Shown one piece after another: positions 60,501 through 64,000 of a DNA stretch of 64,000 nucleotides. Both the position numbers and the translations under genes were made by a program. Where the stretch lies: positions 86,314,569 to 86,378,568 of the forward strand of contig NC_067195.1 in NCBI RefSeq assembly GCF_000699445.3. Reading direction: 5' to 3'. Under the pieces are notes generated by a model that saw only the letters and a program-made list of their open reading frames with translations, ran no database searches and was not told where the DNA came from. This DNA comes from Schistosoma haematobium (Eukaryota; Platyhelminthes; Trematoda; Strigeidida; Schistosomatidae). Within the stretch, counting starts at the first letter, position 1; each line of letters starts with the position of its first letter.

Positions 60501-62317
60501 TATTTGGAGAGCTAGGATATCCGACCTTATCTGCTAAAAAATATAGTGGTGGTGATCAGCCAAATGTGATTATATTTAGCTTCCCAAACCCTATGTGATT
60601 TCTCAAGTCAGTCAGTCAGCTACAACGTGGGACTAAGCACATATATGCATCGGTCCAAGTTGCCATACCTCAATAACACAACAAGATGAACACCAAGTTC
60701 ATAAAAGCAGTTACTTGAATTGTAGTAATGTGTAGAATGTGTATAAAAATATAATACAGAAAGAAAGAATCACTTCGTAGAAATCAATTTTAATCTGACT
60801 GTTTGAAGACAAAGAATGTATACCCCTGTGCCATTGTGATCGATTCTGAGTCATGTTACACAGAGTCTCCATCCATTGGTTACGATAGTCACGTGGACCC
60901 CAATGAAGTAGTCAGCATCCACCAACCTGGCTCAGACGAGAAGTTAGTGACTTCAAAGACTGATGCTACGTTTTGGTTTGGCCGCCCTTAACTTTCTTCG
61001 AACCATTCCCAACACCAGTAAAGTTTGAGCGTCGTGGTAATCGATGGTCTTAGTGATTTCTTAGTTAATCATATTGATAATATTGTATCATCACCTTTAA
61101 GACGTCTCTAGAATCACCTAGTTATTTTCTGCTATTCTTCGTCGCTTCGAGTTTGTTATGGATTTTTCAACTTTGTTTTATTATGATTGGAGACTTATTA
61201 TTGACCTCATATTTAGGCTGTTGATGAATGGGTATGGGTTGTAGTTTAGCGATACTGAGAGCGGTGAAGTTGACTCAATGGCTTGAGACGTTATCAGATG
61301 AGAACAGAAGCTAATAGCAGTCTTGCTGTAGTTTTTGTTCACATTGTTTATAAAAGTTAGAGGAACTCTCTTGAATGGAATTTTCCTGCTTATATTTTTC
61401 ATAACTGAAATGTTTATTACAAACTGTTTTCTTTCACTAATTTATTTATGTTTATTATACTTCTTGTTCCTTCCCCTATTTCTGCACAATTTCACTTTTT
61501 CTATTTTGGCTCCGAAATGTACCAGTATTTATGTGTAATTGATAAAATATGATAGTAATATTAAAACTAACTCCGCCTGTAGCTCTTCTAGAGTTACTGC
61601 CTGTCCCAAGCCCGGGTAAAGAAAGAGGATTAGGCATGGGGTTAGCGTCCTCATCCCGTAGAACACTAACTCGCTAAAAAAACGCTTACCAGAATATTAG
61701 AACTATTGTGTAAATTATGAGAACGAGTGATCAAAGAGAGTGATATCGTTATTCAATTAAACCTTTCTTAAGCTTTACTTTGGCGTATTAATTTACATAT
61801 ATTTTAAGACATTAGACTCAATCAAACCAGCCAATAATAATGATAAGAGTAGTGAATAAAATGATTAGGACATTTGCGCGAAATTCATCATCACACTTAA
61901 TCACTAGAATTTAATGAAATACCAATTGTATAGCTAATCAGTGGCATTATATCAGATTAGACCAATGTCTATAAATTTCATAGAACCAGTATGTACATTA
62001 ACCTTTAATCACTAAGTTGAACATTCAGTGATTTACATTTCTTACTTTTGATGCTAATTAACTTGAATTGTTGATTGAGTGCTATTTATTCTAGATAACT
62101 TTGAATCCTGTCGTATATGTTTATTGTTACATTTGATTGTTCCCTCTGTTTTTTCAATAAAATTGACTTTCTTTCTAAAAAAAAATTTGTATTTCAGTTG
62201 TTACCAATTATGATGAAGAATGCTGTGGAAAATGATCCAGAATTTGATAAACCGCTTCCTCTTAATTCTTTCAAACATCTTGGAATATTTTTTAATAAAG
62301 ATGCAGCGAATAAACAT
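42550..62317 (+). CDS. RIOX-like JmjC protein (NO66/MINA family), at least 7 exons, 3' end outside window
   Basis: RIOX1 (NO66) and RIOX2 (MINA) are nuclear/nucleolar Fe(II)/2-oxoglutarate oxygenases that hydroxylate ribosomal-protein histidines. Exons found: 42550-42597, 43380-43906, 47198-47294, 50564-50677, 51938-52146, 59991-60148 and 62198-62317. The first five join in perfect phase. Between 52146 (two bases of a codon) and 59991 (two bases needed before the next) the phases do not meet, so one exon of roughly 25-30 codons is missing from my map. Seen: basic KKRRRSKRK nuclear-signal-like stretch; EPVALEEFFR; NPFGRAFAGTVWEHYS; LQTFSRSLRF; LLQEYFG; KPGDLIYIPKG; NWGDYL; and the C-terminal LLPIMMKNAV helix. 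The HxD iron ligands are replaced. The winged-helix end lies beyond the window. Confidence 0.88.
43380..43906 (+). CDS. RIOX-like gene, exon 2: disordered basic N-terminus
   Basis: Acceptor TTATTTTAG before 43380; donor TTTTTCAG|GTTTGT after two bases of a codon. It encodes KLKSSEEGMSLTEKLIRSLD, then a basic NTRKKRRRSKRKFLEKDGS stretch suited to nuclear or nucleolar localisation and a long Ser/Lys-rich segment. It ends KEILEPVALEEFF, the entry to the JmjC region (family pattern E-P-x(4)-F-F). The N-terminus itself is not conserved in the family. Confidence 0.82.
43920..44465. other. RIOX-like gene intron, no recognised feature
   Basis: A+T-rich intron between exon 2 and the first RTE remnant. 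Confidence 0.5.
44470..44745 (-). mobile_element. RTE 3' coding remnant
   Basis: Plus-strand landmarks TTGAACCATGTCACATAAGT, CATGGACCCCAATTAAATGG and GGTTTGTTCGCCTACAACTT match, on the minus strand, the RTE C-terminus at 23.3 and 55.2 kb at low similarity. An old, decayed copy. Confidence 0.5.
44820..46985 (+). mobile_element. Older RTE copy (plus strand), split by a younger RTE
   Basis: 44850-45567 encodes RT remnants (LKGVPQKYINLVKAFYWNTN, YTDDIVLFDEDADKVQSF, SLISPNGLVSDEISARIRKA, YGCEMWPLRAEDAGKLLVF). Coding sense resumes at 46400-46785 (LHRLRWLGHVLLMSNHRLP-like text) and the 3' end lies near 46970 (GGTCCTACGTTGTAGCTGACA). It contains stops and frameshifts. Interrupted at 45568-46387. Confidence 0.75.
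45568..46387 (-). mobile_element. RTE insertion, 5' truncated, with 12-bp target-site duplication
   Basis: Flanked by AAATATTGCTCA at 45556-45567 and 46388-46399. The minus-strand frame at 45870-46349 is an open 159-codon RT C-terminus: MRHLWRRRDIRLSTKGRVYC, PVLLYGSESWPVRVEDIRRL, LHQLRWLGHVLRMPNHRLP. It is closely related to the copies at 23 and 55 kb but not identical. Nested in the older RTE of opposite orientation. Confidence 0.85.
47198..47294 (+). CDS. RIOX-like gene, exon 3
   Basis: Acceptor TTAATCAG before 47198; the first base completes the Arg codon begun in exon 2. Thirty-two codons: VNYQKTPLHIKRSSSKCGEW then LNYSFVKKLLDK; donor AAG|GTGAGC in phase 0. Matches the family segment F-F-x-x-Y-W-E-K-x-P-L-x-I-x-R that precedes the cupin fold; the usual YWE is here NYQ. 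Confidence 0.85.
47300..49010. other. RIOX-like gene intron, no recognised feature
   Basis: A+T-rich. A short stretch near 48560-48660 (TTCTGGGTGTCAACGAATAG) weakly recalls RTE endonuclease sequence. Nothing else recognised. Confidence 0.4.
49016..49474 (-). mobile_element. Hammerhead SINE, full unit S8 plus partial second unit in tandem
   Basis: On the minus strand: head CTCGGAGTTCTAGTGAGAAG (about 49375), box A CTCAGTGGTCCAGTAGGTTA, box B GAGTTCGAATCCC (about 49165), hammerhead at about 49094-49145, then the tail TCAATCGGTTCATGATCTCA. The final roughly 58 bases of tail (49016-49073) recur at 49417-49474 directly upstream of the head, as in a tandem dimer with a period of about 395 bases. 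The core reads CTGAGGG (A9 to G), and helix II GTCT/GGAC contains one G-U pair. Confidence 0.75.
49475..50060. other. RIOX-like gene intron, no recognised feature
   Basis: A+T-rich intron sequence. Confidence 0.5.
50070..50450 (+). mobile_element. Family A retroposon, copy A5 (5' truncated)
   Basis: Starts within the unit at GACGAAAAGCCAATGTCCGG and runs to the 3' end ACCAAGATTTATGTGTTTAA. It lies about 110 bases before RIOX-like exon 4. Confidence 0.75.
50564..50677 (+). CDS. RIOX-like gene, exon 4: entry of the JmjC cupin
   Basis: Acceptor TTTCTTAAAG before 50564; donor TCT|GTAAGT. Thirty-eight codons, phase 0 at both ends: EFLFFGQHVDLIEDKILKHE then IVNPFGRAFAGTVWEHYS. NPFGRA-x-x-x-VW-x-x-Y matches the RIOX consensus N-P-x-G-R-A just before the C-S-L-R strand. 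Confidence 0.9.
50930..51590 (-). mobile_element. RTE 3' coding remnant, old
   Basis: Plus-strand sequence follows the order of the 23/55-kb RTE C-terminus (GTGCCACAGTGATCAGTTTTGC, CGACATGACTCAGACTAGGA, CCAACCTTAGATTTTTTCCA, TGATACTTTACAGGTCTTCT, GGCCATATTTCTCAGCCGTA) at low similarity. Confidence 0.6.
51800..51885 (-). repeat. Possible tRNA-derived SINE fragment of another family
   Basis: On the minus strand CGATGATGGTTTAGTGGTTA then AAGTGGCAGCACTTCAACTA resembles an RNA polymerase III box A region. A related GTGGTTAAAGCACTGACTCG occurs on the plus strand near 59230. Weak evidence. Confidence 0.3.
51938..52146 (+). CDS. RIOX-like gene, exon 5: catalytic strand with lost HxD
   Basis: Acceptor TTTTTTATAG before 51938; donor ACAAG|GTATGA after two bases of a codon. 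Sixty-nine codons: QGKGLRFHNLQTFSRSLRF, LLQEYFG, then a stretch that aligns without gaps to human NO66 from the FG to the EG of its catalytic strand (33 residues each). The Fe(II)-binding H-Y-D of NO66 corresponds to S-Q-L here (codons 52082-52090), and the T of the usual Y-L-T-P is L. No stop, shift or splice weakness suggests a pseudogene. Confidence 0.9.
52150..53185. other. RIOX-like gene intron; missing exon may lie in this or later intron sequence
   Basis: No repeat recognised. The missing exon must begin with one base completing a codon and leave one base over. A short candidate lies at about 53825-53870 after TTTTCTTCTTTGCAG (reads NKTNLKGQNK before a GT), but it is too short to assert. 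Confidence 0.35.
53190..53530 (-). mobile_element. RTE 3' coding remnant, old
   Basis: Plus-strand landmarks TCTTGTGAACGAGTTCAAGC, CTATCATGCGGACTCCAATT, TTGGTTTGGTCGCCCCTTGC and GGCATACACATGTTCTAACC match the RTE C-terminal coding region in order. Confidence 0.65.
53905..54415 (-). mobile_element. Family A retroposon, copy A6
   Basis: Close to full length; a small deletion occurs after GGAGGCATCAAATC. Tail (TATTTATTTCTTTTAACACA on the plus strand) at the low end, CCGTACCAGGGCATTTGCGG at the high end. Confidence 0.78.
54780..58742 (-). mobile_element. RTE-type retrotransposon, near full length, with 20-bp target-site duplication
   Basis: The 20-base direct repeat AAAAACCCTTCTGATATGAA flanks the insertion at 54760-54779 and 58743-58762. 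On the minus strand: 5' UTR (58450-58742); endonuclease (57832-58446: VGAYNVRTLCQIGQQ, VSETRIQDPSS, SRGHTGVGIALSP; 56749-57591: THFNHREKHLLTLRPP-like, WTQIDHIAISHRWR, DSDHALVRARI); linker and RT start (56574-56858: KRGRAAGPDRFTPEILEDGG); RT core (55709-56110: YADDIVLFGEDAD); and C-terminus (55166-55438). Frameshifts and stops, mainly at 56120-56570 and near 57600-57830, make it inactive. 54780-54940 is non-RTE-3' sequence inside the duplication. Confidence 0.9.
58800..59500. other. RIOX-like gene intron, no firm feature
   Basis: A+T-rich. A tRNA-like stretch at 59215-59285 (GTGGTTAAAGCACTGACTCG) may be a small SINE fragment. Confidence 0.4.
59514..59860 (-). mobile_element. RTE 5'-end remnant
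   Basis: On the minus strand this reads GCTGCTACCTTGATGTGACC, then GATCGGTTGGAGAACAATAA and onward, parallel to the RTE 5' end at 16612-17000 and to 58500-58742. It explains an open frame (59508-59855) that superficially resembles the missing RIOX exon. As at 16.6 kb, only the 5' end survives. Confidence 0.65.
59991..60148 (+). CDS. RIOX-like gene, penultimate known exon: distal histidine strand
   Basis: Acceptor TGTGATTTAG before 59991; two bases complete a split codon, then 52 codons: VMLVKLKPGDLIYIPKGFAY, HTLHLCISFNQKYNWGDYL; donor GAA|GTAAAT in phase 0. Matches the family stretch L-x-P-G-D-L-L-Y-x-P-R-G and S-L-H-L-T-L-S-x-Y-Q-x-x-x-W-G-D. The distal iron-ligand histidine is kept (codon 60095-60097). 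The usual G-x-I-H-Q-A is GFAYTM. Confidence 0.9.
60150..60595. other. RIOX-like gene intron, no recognised feature
   Basis: A+T-rich intron sequence. Confidence 0.5.
60600..61060 (-). mobile_element. RTE 3'-end copy, 5' truncated
   Basis: Starts with the 3' terminus (CAGTCAGTCAGCTACAACGT, GCATCGGTCCAAGTTGCCAT), then the C-terminal coding region on the minus strand (plus-strand landmarks TGATCGATTCTGAGTCATGT, GTCACGTGGACCCCAATGAA, TTTTGGTTTGGCCGCCCTTA). Ends near 61045. Confidence 0.7.
61065..61560. other. RIOX-like gene intron, no recognised feature
   Basis: Pyrimidine-rich in places; the open frames at 61181-61538 have no support. Confidence 0.45.
61565..61690 (+). repeat. Retroposon fragment shared with 7.2 kb
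   Basis: CCGCCTGTAGCTCTTCTAGA, TTACTGCCTGTCCCAAGCCC, then GGCATGGGGTTAGCGTCCTC and CCCGTAGAACACTAACTCGC match, in order, the minus strand of 7195-7345. Confidence 0.5.
62198..62317 (+). CDS. RIOX-like gene, last exon in window
   Basis: Acceptor TTTGTATTTCAG before 62198; donor AAACAT|GTAAGT. Forty codons, phase 0 both ends: LLPIMMKNAVENDPEFDKPL then PLNSFKHLGIFFNKDAANKH. Corresponds to the helix after the cupin that leads to the dimerisation and winged-helix regions (family: LP-x-A-L-x-x-A-x-x-x-x-x-x-x-R-x-x-LP). The gene continues past the window. Confidence 0.85.
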
Positions 62318-62319
62318 GT

Positions 62320-62900
62320 AAGTGATCATCTATTCATATCTCATAAATATTGTGATCTATTTTTGGTTTAAATTCAGCTCCATTTTTCATTTGATTATGA
62401 TAGGTAGCTTATGTCAGGTAAGCTTAACATATCAACTATCCATGATATTGTGAGACCACACTGTATAAGGGAGTTATAAGTGAATAAATCAAAACAACAA
62501 TTGAGGCACTAGTAAATGGATAAAACCACAAAACAATAGTATGAACCAATATAAATTGGTTAGGCATATATATAGCTTATCGCTCACTCATTCACTCACT
62601 CATAGATTATGGTGCTCGTCGTCAAGATTAATGATGTACATACTTTGTAGTGCGATCATCATAGCTCGATATGTTTTTCGTATGGCTGTCTACCTAAAAG
62701 TCTAATGATTGAAGTACTCAGCTTTCCACCGTTACAAGTTCAAACTCAGTCCCACTTACTTCACTGTAGACAACTATGTAGTTTTACTATTCTTCATACG
62801 ATAATTGTGGTTAGCATTCAGTTTCGTTGAATAATTTCATGTGAAGTGAACAAAAAATAAGTTAGTCTGTTACCTTTTTACCAATTATCAATTCGAATAG
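62320..62900. other. RIOX-like gene intron, no recognised feature
   Basis: A+T-rich intron sequence. Confidence 0.5.
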
Positions 62901-62904
62901 TTGA

Positions 62905-63000
62905 GATCATGAGTCAATTGAAGCTAGACCACCATGGAATACTTGAAAGCACTGGACGATCGTTTCGTCCTAGTATGGGACTCCTCAGTAGTGCTCATTT
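62905..63000 (-). mobile_element. Hammerhead SINE tail, copy S9 with near-complete ribozyme
   Basis: 5'-truncated copy consisting of the ribozyme (62948-62995) and tail. On the minus strand: helix I AGCACU/AGUGCU, core CUGAGGA, helix II GUCC-CAUACUA-GGAC, GAAA, palindromic helix III ACGAUCGU, cleavage triplet GUC. Only the helix I pair next to the core (A opposite C) is lost. Confidence 0.8.
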
Positions 63001-63344
63001 AATGTACACCCACTTTTCTTAAAATATATTTGTAAAATAAAATTTCTGATAAACTGTAATAAAGAGGAAATTAAACTTCAATGTTTGTTAACAATAAATA
63101 AATCAAGTTCTGTCTTGCTTAAAGAATCAGTAGAAAAATACGGTAATTAGTGTTTAGTAATTGATGTTGACTTTATACTTTCACAACAGATTGATTTGAT
63201 GCGGTAAGATTCAATATTTCAATTTCTTTCTAGAAATTCTTAATATAACGAAAACATTCTTCAAGTTCATCACATGAAATTTATCGGTAAATAAGTTAAG
63301 ATTTAAAAGATCCTATCAATCTTAAATCTTAACTTATTTAAAAG

Positions 63345-63840
63345 ATCCTAACAGCACCCAAATGCCCTGGTACGGCCGAGAGTGGGGAGAGTCCGCTCTC
63401 CCTCTCGAAATGCTCTCACATGGCCACGCGTATACAGCCTCTGCTAGGAAAGTCCTACTCACTGCCTTCTCGTGGTGGGAGTATTGTATACGAAACTGAG
63501 AGGACGAAAAGCGAATGTCCGGCGCTTTAACCGGATCCCAAACCAATGGTGCATATGGGCTCCAGTATCCTGCGGGAACAAACGGCGTACGAACTAATTG
63601 TTGGTCACCGGCTTTCATGGGACTGCATCTCCTTACGATGCTCCACTGCCTTGTGGATCAGACCTTCAGGTCGAAGGCTCGGGGAGTGGTCCCCTAAGAA
63701 AACCACCTGCTTCGGTTTGGTCACCCGGGTAGTATCACAGCCCTCACACATATGAAATGAGATTTGTGTGGCGCATATATATCTGGTGCCTCCTTGTACC
63801 AATATCTATGTGTTAAAATGAAACAAATAAATAGATCCTA
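63345..63840 (+). mobile_element. Family A retroposon, copy A7
   Basis: Full-length plus-strand copy from CCCAAATGCCCTGGTACGGC to the AACAAATAAATAG tail. Like A3 it lacks the segment between CCGGCGCTTTAACC and ATCCCAAACCAATGGTGC. TATTTAAAAGATCCTA before it and AATAGATCCTAACAGTA after it share AGATCCTAACAG, a likely target-site duplication of about 12 bases. Confidence 0.8.
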
Positions 63841-63954
63841 ACAGTACTATAATTAAGCTCCTATTAAACTGGAATCTAACCTTTTGCTAAAACTAAATCA
63901 ATCACGACGAAAAAAGACATCACTATTATCAAATAGAAATATTGTCCCAAAATT

Positions 63955-64000
63955 GGATGAATCGGTCGTCCAATGTATCCAGGTTTTCCATGGGTGGTCT
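63955..64000 (+). mobile_element. Hammerhead SINE tail, copy S10, cut by window end
   Basis: CGGTCGTCCAATGTATCCAGGT followed by TTTCCATGGGTGGTCT is the 3' part of the hammerhead and the shared tail of the SINE family. Confidence 0.55.

Overview
The window looks like a piece of blood-fluke (Schistosoma) nuclear genome. It is A+T-rich, its genes are split into short exons by long introns, and it is crowded with non-LTR retrotransposons of the RTE and CR1 types. It also carries a degenerate copy of the schistosome hammerhead-ribozyme satellite/SINE and many copies of a second tRNA-derived, hammerhead-bearing SINE. The species cannot be told from the sequence alone. Only three ordinary host genes are supported; most other open frames are transposon debris.

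Layout. (1) About 0.9-4.4 kb, minus strand: two exons of the N-terminal (glutamine-amidotransferase-like) domain of a biotin-protein ligase; the rest was not found. (2) 9.9-29.0 kb, minus strand: a complete Hippo/MST-type Ser/Thr kinase. Seven exons join in perfect phase to a 628-residue protein with kinase domain, poly-Gln and poly-Asp linkers and a C-terminal SARAH domain. Its introns hold RTE, SINE and other retroposon insertions and two decayed gene-like fragments. (3) 29-42 kb: a dense block of CR1-type retrotransposons, including a nearly intact element with a 926-residue endonuclease/reverse transcriptase. (4) 42.55 kb to beyond 62.3 kb, plus strand: a RIOX (NO66/MINA-type JmjC) gene of at least seven exons, one internal exon unfound and the 3' end outside the window.

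The RIOX-like protein aligns without gaps to the human family over the catalytic strand, yet the iron-binding HxD is replaced by SxL while the distal histidine remains, so it is predicted to be a pseudo-oxygenase. This is the most unexpected host-gene feature.

Mobile DNA. RTE-type insertions with clear target-site duplications lie at 23.0-24.65 kb (11 bp), 45.57-46.39 kb (12 bp, nested in an older RTE) and 54.78-58.74 kb (20 bp, with an apparent 3' transduction). The first and third are near-identical over about 1.1 kb; the first has lost about 1.9 kb internally. An RTE 5' end at 16.6 kb can fold like an HDV-type ribozyme. The hammerhead SINE family occurs about ten times, in both orientations, sometimes as inverted or tandem composites; the copy at 62.95 kb keeps an essentially complete ribozyme. 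A separate retroposon of about 500 bp ('family A') occurs eight times, once as a head-out inverted pair, and a MITE of about 290 bp occurs three times.
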